From contig OZ243958.1 of NCBI GenBank assembly GCA_965214495.1, positions 186,001 to 250,000 on the forward strand: a stretch of 64,000 nucleotides of DNA, given 5' to 3'. Below the pieces are notes generated by a model. That model was not told the DNA's origin. It was given only the letters and a program-made list of their open reading frames with translations, and did no database searches. Every line of letters begins with the position of its first letter. Within the stretch, counting starts at the first letter, position 1. Shown here in pieces: positions 8,969 through 17,274 of the stretch. The stretch comes from JANQOH01 sp965214495 (lineage in GTDB: Bacteria; Pseudomonadota; Alphaproteobacteria; UBA7887). The position numbers were made by a program, and so were the translations under genes.

Positions 8969-10783
8969 ATGACGATGCGAATCCACGCAACACTGTCTGG
9001 GGCTGTCGCCGGGTTGGCCGGCGCTGCCTTGGTCGCGGCCGCCGCCTGGGCCGCCGACGTGACGCACGAGCGTCTCGTCAATAGCGAGGCGGAGCCGGAA
9101 AACTGGCTCAATCATCACGGCAACTACGAGTCGCACCGGTTCTCGAGCCTCGATCAGATCAACCGCGACAACGTGGCCGACCTCAAGGTCGCGTTCACCT
9201 GGGCGATGGGCGACACCCAGGGCGGCGGCACGGACCTGATCGTCTGGCCGTTCTCCGGTCTCGAGGGAACGCCGATCGCCGAAGACGGCTTCCTCTATCT
9301 CACCACCGGCTGGGGCGTGGTGACCAAGCTCGACGTGCGCAGCGGCGGGCCGCGGATGGTGTGGAAATACGATCCCAAAGCCGACCGCGACTACGCGCCG
9401 ACCGTGACTTGCTGCGGCATCAACAACCGTGGCGCGGTTTTCTACGGCGACATGGTGATCTCCGGCGTCATCGACGGCCGTTTGATCGCGCTCGACAAGG
9501 ACACCGGCAGTCTCGTCTGGGAGGCGCAGGTCTCCGATCCGGGCAACGCCGAGGTGATTACCGGCGCGCCGCTGATCGTCAGGGACACGGTGGTGACCGG
9601 CATGGCGGGCGCCGAGTTCGGCGTGCGCGGCTACCTGGAGGCGCGCGACGCGCGGACCGGAGAGTTCGTCTGGCGCACCTACATGATTCCGGGCGAGGGC
9701 GAGCCGGGCAACGAGACCTGGAAGGACGACTACGGCGCCTGGAAGACCGGCGGCGCCACCACCTGGGTCACCGGCGCCTACGATCCCGACCTCAACCTGA
9801 TCATCTGGGGCACCGCGAATCCGGGGCCGGACTGGGACAACGCCTATCGTCCCGGCGACAATCTGTGGACTGACAGCAGCGTCGCGCTCGATGCCGACAC
9901 GGGCGAGTTCAAGTGGGGCTTCCAGCACACGCCGAACGACCCCTACGACTTCGACTCGATCGCCGAACACACGCTCGTGGACGGCATGATCAACGGCCAG
10001 TTCGTGAAGGCGGTGCTGCACGCCAACCGCAACGGCTTTGCCTACGCGCTCGATCGCACCAACGGCAAGTTCATCTGGGGCACGCAGTTCGTGAAACGGC
10101 TGAACTGGACCGACGGTCTGGACGAGAACGGCCGGCCGGTCTCCTATAACCCCGACGTCGACGTGCAGACCTACAATCCGGGCACGGCGGCGGCGCGCGG
10201 CAACGCGACCGAGGGCCGGGGTGAAATCGAGGGCTTCGTCTGCCCCGCCCACACGGGCGGCAAGAACTGGCCCCCGACCGCCTACAACCCGCACACCAAC
10301 TACTACTACATCCCGGTCATCGAGAGCTGCAACAAGGCGTTCGCCGAAGTGACGGTGCCCGGCATGCACAAGCCGCGCGACCTGTTCCTGGGCGGCGCCC
10401 CGTTCTTCGATTTCTCGGGCGAGCACGGCCGCATCACCGGCAGTGTGACGGCGATCAACGTCGCCACCGGCATGGTGGTCCAGAAATACGAAACCACCTT
10501 CCCGCTGCTCGGCGGTATGCTGACCACCGCCGGCGGTCTGGTGTTCACCGGCCTCGCCGAGGGCGAGGTCGTGGCGCTCGACGCGGTGACCCTCGAAGAA
10601 CTGTGGCGTTTCGAAACCGGTTCGGCGATCAACGCCCCGCCGATGACCTTCTCGGTCGGCGGCAAGCAATACATCGCCATCGAGGTGGGCCTGGGCGGCG
10701 CATGGCCGCAGTGGTTCACCGACTCGACACCGGAACTCAAGACAGCGGTGCCGAGCAACGTCCTCTACGTTTTCTCGCTGTAG
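8969..10783 (+). CDS. PQQ-dependent alcohol dehydrogenase with DxD (lanthanide-type) site
   Basis: 604 residues; Sec signal peptide to about residue 29 (AAAAWAADV). Eight-blade PQQ propeller features: W-docking style repeats (DKDTGSLVWE, DARTGEFVWR, DADTGEFKWGF), vicinal disulfide Cys148-Cys149 in VTCCGINNRG, metal ligand Glu216 in GAEFGVRGY, Asn284 in GTANPGPDW, and catalytic Asp327 followed by Asp329 (NDPYDFDS). In the XoxF, ExaF and PedH families the extra Asp two residues after the catalytic Asp coordinates a lanthanide; calcium enzymes have Ala or Ser there. The enzyme oxidises a primary alcohol or aldehyde in the periplasm and passes electrons to cytochrome c, which is encoded just downstream. 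Whether methanol is a substrate cannot be told. No PQQ-synthesis or xoxJ gene is in the window. Confidence 0.93.
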   Translation: MTMRIHATLSGAVAGLAGAALVAAAAWAADVTHERLVNSEAEPENWLNHHGNYESHRFSSLDQINRDNVADLKVAFTWAMGDTQGGGTDLIVWPFSGLEGTPIAEDGFLYLTTGWGVVTKLDVRSGGPRMVWKYDPKADRDYAPTVTCCGINNRGAVFYGDMVISGVIDGRLIALDKDTGSLVWEAQVSDPGNAEVITGAPLIVRDTVVTGMAGAEFGVRGYLEARDARTGEFVWRTYMIPGEGEPGNETWKDDYGAWKTGGATTWVTGAYDPDLNLIIWGTANPGPDWDNAYRPGDNLWTDSSVALDADTGEFKWGFQHTPNDPYDFDSIAEHTLVDGMINGQFVKAVLHANRNGFAYALDRTNGKFIWGTQFVKRLNWTDGLDENGRPVSYNPDVDVQTYNPGTAAARGNATEGRGEIEGFVCPAHTGGKNWPPTAYNPHTNYYYIPVIESCNKAFAEVTVPGMHKPRDLFLGGAPFFDFSGEHGRITGSVTAINVATGMVVQKYETTFPLLGGMLTTAGGLVFTGLAEGEVVALDAVTLEELWRFETGSAINAPPMTFSVGGKQYIAIEVGLGGAWPQWFTDSTPELKTAVPSNVLYVFSL

Positions 10784-10795
10784 GCGGGCGTAACG

Positions 10796-10860
10796 CGGCG
10801 GCTTCGCCGCCGTCGATTCGACAGGAGCGGGCTTCGCGGCCCGCTCCTTCCCTTTCTCCC
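10796..10860 (+). terminator. Two consecutive GC-rich hairpins after the PQQ dehydrogenase
   Basis: Hairpin one has arms cggcggc (10796-10802) and gccgccg (10806-10812) with a ttc loop. Hairpin two has arms ggagcgggc (10824-10832) and gcccgctcc (10839-10847), loop ttcgcg, followed by the pyrimidine run ttccctttctccc. The second has the form of a factor-independent terminator, though the T run is interrupted. Because the cytochrome c gene follows with its own ribosome binding site, it may act as an attenuating or mRNA-stabilising element between dehydrogenase and cytochrome rather than a full stop. Confidence 0.5.
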
Positions 10861-10893
10861 GCATTTCCGATCCGCAACCGCCGGAGCACGGTC

Positions 10894-11283
10894 ATGACGA
10901 CACGCGACCCCGCCTGCGGCCCCCGCCGTTTCCTGTGCGCCGCTGCCTCGACGATGATCGTCGCGTTCGCGAGTGCGCCGACGAACGCACAGAATGCGGA
11001 ATCCGACGTGCCGCGGCGCGACCCCGCCATCACGTTCGCGGACTCCTGCGCGAGTTGCCATAAGGCGGACGGTCGCGGCGGCCCCGGCTACGGCGGTTAC
11101 GCGGCCAACCTGCGGACGACGGCGCTGAGCGCCGGCGAGATCGTGGAAGTCGTCACCGAGGGGCGCCAGGACCGCGGGATGCCCCTCTTCAGGGCGGTGC
11201 TGGAGCCAGGCGAAATTGCCGATCTGGCGACGTTCATTCTGGTCGAATTGCGTGACGAACCGGAGAACGGCGACGACGAGTAA
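10894..11283 (+). CDS. Periplasmic cytochrome c, likely PQQ-dehydrogenase partner
   Basis: 129 residues from ATG 10894, GGAG seven bases upstream. A signal peptide (FLCAAASTMIVAFASAPTNAQ) precedes one haem-binding motif CASCH at about residues 53-57 and a likely axial Met in RGMPLF at about residue 93. The final residues are acidic. It is a class I, single-haem c-type cytochrome. Position 110 bp downstream of the PQQ dehydrogenase and on the same strand suggests it accepts electrons from that enzyme, like XoxG or cytochrome c550, although its sequence is not clearly XoxG. Confidence 0.87.
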   Translation: MTTRDPACGPRRFLCAAASTMIVAFASAPTNAQNAESDVPRRDPAITFADSCASCHKADGRGGPGYGGYAANLRTTALSAGEIVEVVTEGRQDRGMPLFRAVLEPGEIADLATFILVELRDEPENGDDE

Positions 11284-11295
11284 CCCCGCCCGGTC

Positions 11296-11724
11296 TCACT
11301 CCGCGGGCGCTCCGCGTGCCCGGCCGAGCTCGTCGGGACTCATTTTCTTTTCCAGGCGGCCGCGCCAGGGCTCCAGATAGTCGTCGCCTGCCTCCATCGC
11401 CGCGGTCAGCCAGCGCCAGGCCTGCGGGTAGTCGCGGTGCGTGCCTTCGCCCATCTGGACGTAAACCATCTTGAGCAGCATCCGGCCGCCGCGAAAGCCG
11501 GCGTCGCGCGATCGGCGCGCCCAGTCGAAGGCTTCCGTCAGGTCGCCGGTTTCGCGTCCCGCCAGGTAGGCCTCGCGGCCGATCATGTACATCGCCAGCG
11601 GGTCGCCGTTCTCCGCCTTGCAGAGATTGCCCGCAGGACCGGCCGGGCAGGCGGCCTGTGCAAGCGCGGCAAAAGCTGCGAGCGCGAGACCGAACGCCGG
11701 AACTCCGAACCACAATGCCTTCAT
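11296..11724 (-). CDS. Secreted Sel1-like repeat protein
   Basis: 142 residues. A signal peptide with a hydrophobic core (GVPAFGLALAAFAALAQAA) is followed by a segment with two Cys residues and then Sel1/TPR-like helices: GDPLAMYMIGREAYLAGRETGDLTEAFDWARRSRDAGFRGG resembles one Sel1 unit and YPQAWRWLTAAMEAGDDY a second. Sel1 repeats are alpha-helical protein-interaction modules. The gene is convergent with the cytochrome c gene (12 bp apart), and nothing indicates a partner. Likely periplasmic; function unknown. Confidence 0.72.
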   Translation of the reverse strand: MKALWFGVPAFGLALAAFAALAQAACPAGPAGNLCKAENGDPLAMYMIGREAYLAGRETGDLTEAFDWARRSRDAGFRGGRMLLKMVYVQMGEGTHRDYPQAWRWLTAAMEAGDDYLEPWRGRLEKKMSPDELGRARGAPAE

Positions 11725-11911
11725 CGCTCTTTCCCGTCCCCGATATATTCCGAACCTGCACGACTATTACGCCCGGCACGGCGGCGCGGTCAAACTGCCG
11801 CCTTCTCTCGACGGCGCCGAGGAGCAGATGGGCCTCGACGCCGCGAGCGTCCGGCGTCCCGCCCGCTGCGTTCGAACCTGTGAACGGGCGTTCGGCACGA
11901 TCGCTCCGCGT
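11725..11911. other. Short intergenic region
   Basis: 187 bp between the Sel1 gene start and the end of the broken uxs gene. It contains the Sel1 promoter region. I see no RNA gene or strong hairpin. Confidence 0.35.
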
Positions 11912-12880
11912 TCATGCCCCGGCGGCACGCTGCCGCGAACCCAGCAGTCGGTCGAAGTAGTCGATCGTCTTCTCGAGCCCCGTCTCCATTGGCGTGGTGG
12001 GTATCCAGCCAAGGACCTTCCCGGCCTTCGCGATATCGGGCTGCCGCCGCCGCGGATCGTCTTTCGGCAGCTTCGTGTGAACGATTCTCGATCTCGATCC
12101 GGTCAGGCGAACGACCATGTCGGCGAGCTCCCGGATGGTGATCTCCTCGGGGTTACCGAGGTTGATCGGCCCTGTGACGTCGTCAGGGGTGTTCATCAGC
12201 CTCACCAGGCCGTCGATGAGGTCGTCGACATAGCAGAACGATCGGGTTTGCTCGCCGTCGCCGTGAATAGTAATAGGCTCGTCTCAGAGCGCTTGAGTAA
12301 TGAAGGCCGATACCACGCGGCCGTCGTCAACGAGCATGCGCGGTCCATAGGTGTTGAAGATCCGTGCAACCTTGATCGAAGCGCCGTGCTGTCGTCGGTA
12401 ATCGAAGAACAGTGTTTCGGCACAGCGCTTACCCTCGTCATAGCAGGAGCGCGGTCCGATCGGATTGACATTGCCCCAATAATCCTCGGTTCGCGGATGA
12501 GCGTCGGGGTCGCCATATACTTCGCTGGTCGAAGCTTGGAGAATAGGCGCCCGCACCCGTTTCGCGAGCCCCAGCATGTTGATCGCCCCTTGGACGCTGA
12601 CCTTGACCGTCTGCACCGGATCGAACTGGTAGCTTTTCGGCGAAGCGGGACAGGCGAGATTATAGATCTGATCGACTTCGATATAGAGAGGAAATATAAT
12701 GTCGTGTCGGATGGCCTCGAAATTCGGGGCCGACATTGTGGCCGTAATGTTGGCTCGACGTCCGGAAAAATAATTGTCGACGCAAATAACCTCGTTATTT
12801 TGCGCGAGCAGCCGGTCGCAAAGATGGGAGCCGAGAAACCCGGCCCCGCCGGTCACCAATACACTGTTTCGATTTTTCAT
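11912..12880 (-). pseudogene. UDP-glucuronate decarboxylase-like epimerase, interrupted by TGA
   Basis: Extended SDR nucleotide-sugar enzyme in one frame over 323 codons, broken by a single TGA at 12284-12286. Upstream part (198 residues): NAD site VLVTGGAGFLGSHLCDRLL, VDNYFSGRRANI, YNLACPASPKSYQFDPVQT, catalytic S-T-S and YxxxK (SCYDEGKRCAE), RIFNTYGPRM. Downstream part keeps the same frame: EPITIHGDGEQTRSFCYVDDL, then GPINLGNPEEITIRELA. At the stop, homologues usually have an Arg/Lys-type residue (QAL-x-x-EPIT); CGA to TGA is one transition. Intact homologues convert UDP-glucuronate to UDP-xylose for surface polysaccharide. The lesion removes the C-terminal substrate-binding half. The 5' half (12660-12880) is notably AT-richer than its surroundings. 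A sequencing error is possible. Confidence 0.85.
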
Positions 12881-12978
12881 CGTCGCGTCCCGTCGCCATC
12901 ATACCTTGGTCGCCATCATGATCGAACCGCTCGATCGACGGCTCGTAGCCGCGCATTCTCTTGGATGCACAGGTTTCA

Positions 12979-12998
12979 AAGCCCGCGCGCGCGGGCTT
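12979..12998. repeat. 20-bp perfect palindrome between uxs and the M23 gene
   Basis: The sequence aagcccgcgcgcgcgggctt is perfectly self-complementary and lies in the 218-bp interval upstream of the interrupted uxs gene and downstream of the M23 peptidase stop (13099). On the minus strand it could act as the terminator of the M23 gene, though a T run is not obvious. The rest of 12881-13098 shows no gene. Confidence 0.45.
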
Positions 12999-13098
12999 CG
13001 TCGCGCGAAGTGCGCCTGCGCGATGGGACTCCGAATGCGATCGCCGCGGCCGCCATATCCGCAACGTCAACGGCAAGCTCGCTTCCGACGGTCGAATT

Positions 13099-15579
13099 TC
13101 ATGGATAGGCAGGAATCGGTTCGGCGGGAAACGGGGTGGCCGGGGCGTCCGCCATGATGGGAGACCCGGCCGGCAACTCCCGGCTCAGGCGGTCGAGCTT
13201 GTCCCGGTTGCGCGCGAACGCGGCCAGTTCGGAGCCGCCGAGTGGCTCGCCCGCCGGCAGGTCGATGGCGTTGGGGTTTACCTGCCTGCCATTGTAGATC
13301 ACCTCGTAGTGGAGATGCGGCCCTGTGCTCCGGCCGCTCGAACCCACATAGCCGATGATTTCACCCTGCCTCACCCGTTTGCCTTGATGGAGCCCGTCGG
13401 CGTAGGCGCTCAGATGCGCATACGCCGTTTTGTACAGACCGTTGTGGCGGATGCGCACGTAGCGCCCATAATTTCCGAAACGCGACGCCCTTTCGACGAT
13501 CCCGTCGCCTGCCGCGTAGATCGGTGTGCCCGTCGGCGCCCCGAAATCCAGGCCCTTGTGCATCCTGGTGTAGCCGAGGATCGGGTGGCGGCGCGCACCG
13601 AACCCCGACGTCAGCCGCGCACCGTCGATGGGCGTTCGCATGAGCGCCTTGCGCGTGCTCTGCCCGTCCCTGTCGAAGTAGTCCACTCGGCCACCGGGAA
13701 GCCGATGTCGGTACAAGGTCAACGGCACGCCTGACAGGATCAGTGACGTATAGAGGACGTCTCCCGTTTCCAATCGGTTGCCGTCTTCGTCGAAGAAAGT
13801 TTCGAAGATCGCTGAGAAACGGTCGCCCGTCCGCACCTCGCGCTGGAGATCGACGCCGAAGCCGAGTATCCTGTTCAGGCTCATTATGACTTTCGCCGGC
13901 ATGCCCGCGCTCTCGGCCGCCGCATACAGGCTCGAGTCGATCACCGCTTCGACGCGAACATGCGCGCGATAGCGCTCCTTCTCGACCAGGCCGGCGACGA
14001 GCGCTCCGTCCTCGAGACGGACGATCTCCAATCGCGTGGACGGATTTACGTCGAGGCGAACTCTGCCGATCCCCGACGTCGGGTCGGACGTCGCCGCAGC
14101 GCGTTCATATTCCACGACCGTTCCGGCGCGCAGGTCTCGCAAATCGTATAACTCACCCACAGCCTCGAAGGCGTCATGTGCGTCCCGATAGGCGAAACTT
14201 GCATCGACCAGAAGCTCGATGAACGTCCCGCGGTTCGGAAGCGCGGCCCGGTCAGGACCGTCGCCGGCAAGAGCGGCGCGGGGAGCGCCGTCGATCCGGG
14301 CTGCCAGCGATGTCGGGGGAGCGTGGTGTGGAACGGGTCCGGCCGCTGCCACCGTTCGTTCGATCTCGGCAGCGTCGATCCTTCTCGCCTGGTAGCGCCC
14401 GTCAGGACCATGCGCGACAGCGAAACCGCCGCCACGATTCGCCTCCAGCACGAGAGCTTGCAATCGCGGCTCGTCCCCCGCCGAATCGATTTCGACCATG
14501 AGCCTGCGGCCCGGACGAATGCGCTTGAGATCGTAGATACCCCCAAGGCTGTGCGCCACGGCATCGATGGCCGTTGCGGACGCTCCGGCGCGTCTCAACA
14601 ACACCGAAAGCGTGTCGCCGCGAGCGAACACGAACTCGCGCACGTCCGGCGGGGCGACCGGCGCGTCGGGATTCCCGGCTTCGACCGGCGGTCGCGCGGT
14701 GGCCTGCGAAGCGGCCGCTGCGGCTTCGGAGACACGTTCTGGGGAACGCTCCGACACCGCCCGACCTGCGACCGCAGCCTCGTCGACCGGCCGGGCGTCT
14801 CCGGCTGGCGATTCGACATGCCATTGCCCGTCGGCGCCCCGTCCGATCACGTGTCTCTCTCCCGCCCGCGTCGTGAGAACGACGCTGCTCAGGCTCCGGC
14901 GTATCGCCCCTGCGTCGTGCGTGCGCTCGAAAATTGCCGTGACCTTCTGGCCGACGGGAAGGCGCCGTAGATCCACAAACTGACCGAGCAGTCTCGTCGC
15001 TGCATGGATGTCCCCGGGCGCCGCGCCGGCGTCGGTCAGCAACTCGCCGATATTCTCCCCCCGGCCCAGCGACAGGTCGCGACTCATGAGACCCGGTGCG
15101 GCTCCTTCGGACAGGACGAGGATGATCGATTCGAGCATGGCGACCGCCTCGGCGCGAGCGGTGCGGCGTGCGTGAAAGCGGTCGTCGAAATTCCGGTAGG
15201 CGACGGCGGCCGAACCGCCGTCCAGGGCGAGGATCAGCCCGATAAGGCGGTTGCCGATTTCAGGCCGCGGCAACGGCGCCAGATAGAGCGTCAGTGCCTG
15301 GCCGATCTGGAGCCGGCGCAAATTTACGACGTTTCCAAGAGCCCGCGAGACCATTGCGGTTTCCGCTCGGGAGAGTCCGTTGTCCAGCAGTAGCAAGTGG
15401 AGCGTCTGATTCTCGGCGAAGGTCACTTCGCGCTTGATCGCGTTTTCGGTCGAGAAATCGAGTCGCGACTGGCCCGCCGGCGCGCCCTCGCCGACGCGTT
15501 CCTCGAGATTGCCCGCCGCTGCCGTCGCGAGAAGATACAGGCACAATCCCGCGACACCCCCTACGCAATTTCGCCGCAT
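13099..15579 (-). CDS. M23 endopeptidase with four LysM/OapA-like repeats
   Basis: 826 residues from ATG 15579, chosen because GAGGT precedes it and a signal-like segment (CVGGVAGLCLYLLATAAAG) follows at once; the frame is open 51 codons further. The middle holds four related modules, each with a pattern like hydrophobic-LL-x-xxG...hydrophobic-L-(G)xxYDLRxLxxGxxhxhxh: around LLLDNGLSRAE, LLTDAGAAPGD, LLRRAGASATA and LLVDASFAYRD. These resemble OapA/LysM-like peptidoglycan-binding domains. The C-terminal M23 domain has the zinc ligands His674-x3-Asp678 (HKGLDF) and His757 in HLH (755-757), so it looks catalytically intact. Predicted role: periplasmic cleavage of peptidoglycan cross-links during growth or division (MepM/NlpD-like). 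Confidence 0.9.
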   Translation of the reverse strand: MRRNCVGGVAGLCLYLLATAAAGNLEERVGEGAPAGQSRLDFSTENAIKREVTFAENQTLHLLLLDNGLSRAETAMVSRALGNVVNLRRLQIGQALTLYLAPLPRPEIGNRLIGLILALDGGSAAVAYRNFDDRFHARRTARAEAVAMLESIILVLSEGAAPGLMSRDLSLGRGENIGELLTDAGAAPGDIHAATRLLGQFVDLRRLPVGQKVTAIFERTHDAGAIRRSLSSVVLTTRAGERHVIGRGADGQWHVESPAGDARPVDEAAVAGRAVSERSPERVSEAAAAASQATARPPVEAGNPDAPVAPPDVREFVFARGDTLSVLLRRAGASATAIDAVAHSLGGIYDLKRIRPGRRLMVEIDSAGDEPRLQALVLEANRGGGFAVAHGPDGRYQARRIDAAEIERTVAAAGPVPHHAPPTSLAARIDGAPRAALAGDGPDRAALPNRGTFIELLVDASFAYRDAHDAFEAVGELYDLRDLRAGTVVEYERAAATSDPTSGIGRVRLDVNPSTRLEIVRLEDGALVAGLVEKERYRAHVRVEAVIDSSLYAAAESAGMPAKVIMSLNRILGFGVDLQREVRTGDRFSAIFETFFDEDGNRLETGDVLYTSLILSGVPLTLYRHRLPGGRVDYFDRDGQSTRKALMRTPIDGARLTSGFGARRHPILGYTRMHKGLDFGAPTGTPIYAAGDGIVERASRFGNYGRYVRIRHNGLYKTAYAHLSAYADGLHQGKRVRQGEIIGYVGSSGRSTGPHLHYEVIYNGRQVNPNAIDLPAGEPLGGSELAAFARNRDKLDRLSRELPAGSPIMADAPATPFPAEPIPAYP

Positions 15580-15685
15580 GCGCTGACCTCGTGCTCCAGG
15601 CATTGACACCAGGCACCCGGCGAAAGCTTCCCGTTCGGCCCCGCCTCGCCGAAGATGCGCACCGTGCGCATGGAAAAACGGTTTG

Positions 15686-16333
15686 TCAACAAGGCTTTCC
15701 CGGATCATCGCCGCCAGGCGGCGAAGTTTCATCCGTAATTCGCTCCCGGGCCGCGAAGGCGGCGTAGTCCGCTGGTGTATCGACGTCGAACGAAAGGTTC
15801 GAGTGATCGACCGTCACCGCACGCCAGCCGCAACGCGCGGCCTCCGCGGCATGGGCGGCGGCGCTGTCCACCCCGAAGCGAAAACGAAAGTCCCCGGCCG
15901 CCGGTAGCACCAGCGCATTGGTACCCCGGCGCGCCCGGTCGCGCGCGATGACCAGCACTTCCGGTGCCGTGCGGGCGACAAGGAGACGGTCGATATCTTG
16001 GGGGGTGAGAAACGGCAGATCGCTTGCCAGTATGACCAGCGTTTCCGCGCCGCCGCAGCGGGCGGCCCGCCGCGCCTGGTCGAGTGCCTCATTGAGTCCG
16101 CTGCCGGTCTGCGCCAGCGCTCCTGCCCCGCACGCGCGGGCGCACACGCGCGCGTCCGCGCCGTCGCTGATCACCACGATGTCGGCGGGCTCGACGCAGC
16201 GTGTCGCGGTCGCCAGCGTCTGCCGGAGGAACCGGCGGTTCAGCGTCCGTCTCCGGCTATCGTCGAGCACGGCCGCTAAACGCGATTTGCCGCGCGCCAG
16301 CGTCTTGACCGGAACGATCAAGCGCAGGCTCAT
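15686..16333 (-). CDS. cofC: CofC/FbiD guanylyltransferase for F420 synthesis
   Basis: 215 residues from ATG 16333, overlapping the cofD stop (ATGA). Nucleotidyltransferase features: IVPVKTLARGKSRLAAVL at the N-terminus (GTP loop with Lys), VVISDGADARVCARACGAGALAQTGSG, and the metal-binding ILASDLPFLTPQDIDRLL; FGVDSAAAHAAEA and VTVDHSNLSFDVDTPADY complete the family. CofC/FbiD transfers GMP to a phosphorylated three-carbon acid (2-phospholactate, phosphoenolpyruvate or 3-phosphoglycerate depending on lineage), making the donor that CofD/FbiA attaches to FO. It is the last gene of a five-gene F420 operon. Which acid it uses cannot be told by eye. Confidence 0.92.
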   Translation of the reverse strand: MSLRLIVPVKTLARGKSRLAAVLDDSRRRTLNRRFLRQTLATATRCVEPADIVVISDGADARVCARACGAGALAQTGSGLNEALDQARRAARCGGAETLVILASDLPFLTPQDIDRLLVARTAPEVLVIARDRARRGTNALVLPAAGDFRFRFGVDSAAAHAAEAARCGWRAVTVDHSNLSFDVDTPADYAAFAARERITDETSPPGGDDPGKPC

Positions 16334-17265
16334 GACCCGGCGATGTCGCGGGCGAGGCGCAAGGCGGTTTCGGCGACCCGAACGCTCGCGTCGACGTCGC
16401 GCATGATGGTGTCGGTCGCCGCTGTCGCCGTGCCGGGGAGGCGCAGACCTGCGTCGGCGTGGTCGATGACGAAGCCGTCGAGCAGAGCGCCATAGTAGCC
16501 GGCCACTCCTTCCGCAGTCGCAGCGTGGCCCAGGCTGCGCATCACCGCGGCGGCCGGCCCCTTGACCGCCTTGCCGGCGACGATCGGCGACACCGCGACT
16601 ACCGGCGCGGGGTGTTGGTGCAGCGCCTCGCGGACACCGGGGATCGACAGGATCGGCTGGATGCTGAGCGGTGGGTTCGACGGGCAGATGACGATCGCAT
16701 CCAGCGCCGACGAAGCCAGCGCCGCGGCGAAAGCAGGGCTCGGCCGGGCGTCCGCGGCACCGTCGAAAACAAGCGCCGCCACGGTCGGACGAGCGCGCAG
16801 CCGCACGAAATAGTCCTGAAAAGCCAGCCGCCCCTCTTCGCGCGTATCGACCAGCGTGCGCACCGGGTCGTCGCTCATGGGGGCGACAGGGTGCGCGATT
16901 CCGAAGCGCCGCGCGAGGGCCGTCGTGACAGCGCTGAGTGTCTTCCCGGCGTCCAGGCGGCGCGTGCGTTCCAGGTGCGTGGCGATATCCTTGTCGCCGA
17001 GTCGAAACCAGGTCTCTCCGTCCAGCGCTTCGAGCGCTGCCATCACGTTCCACGACTCGCTCGCGAGGCCCCAGCCGGTCACCGGATCCTCACGCCCGGC
17101 AAGCGTATAGGTGACGGTGTCGATATCGGGCGAGATACACAGGCCGAGATGGCGAAAATCGTCACCGGTATTGACCACGATCAGGAGGTCGTCGGGCGGC
17201 AGGACCCGCGCCAGCCCGCGCGCGAGCCGTGCGCCGCCGACCCCTCCCGCCAGGGTCAGAATCAT
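16330..17265 (-). CDS. cofD: CofD/FbiA 2-phospho-L-lactate transferase
   Basis: 311 residues. N-terminal LTLAGGVGGARLARGLA is the conserved nucleotide/FO-binding loop; VVNTGDDFRHLGLCISPDIDTVTYTLAG is the strongest family signature; RLGDKDIATHLERTRRL and ICPSNPPLSIQPILSIPGV follow in the expected order. The enzyme joins the activated three-carbon acid to FO (7,8-didemethyl-8-hydroxy-5-deazariboflavin), producing F420-0 or its dehydro form. It lies between cofE (9 bp gap) and cofC (4-bp overlap), all minus strand. The length equals that of typical CofD. I am confident of the family. Confidence 0.95.
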   Translation of the reverse strand: MILTLAGGVGGARLARGLARVLPPDDLLIVVNTGDDFRHLGLCISPDIDTVTYTLAGREDPVTGWGLASESWNVMAALEALDGETWFRLGDKDIATHLERTRRLDAGKTLSAVTTALARRFGIAHPVAPMSDDPVRTLVDTREEGRLAFQDYFVRLRARPTVAALVFDGAADARPSPAFAAALASSALDAIVICPSNPPLSIQPILSIPGVREALHQHPAPVVAVSPIVAGKAVKGPAAAVMRSLGHAATAEGVAGYYGALLDGFVIDHADAGLRLPGTATAATDTIMRDVDASVRVAETALRLARDIAGS

Positions 17266-17274
17266 GCGGGCGGT

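Noticed and set aside
8735..10864. 709-codon minus-strand ORF opposite the PQQ dehydrogenase
   Set aside because: It mirrors the whole dehydrogenase and is rich in Arg, His and Gly without motifs. High GC leaves long antisense frames.
12284..12286. TGA in uxs read as selenocysteine
   Set aside because: Homologues have an ordinary residue here, there is no selenoprotein family match, and no downstream SECIS-like hairpin was apparent.
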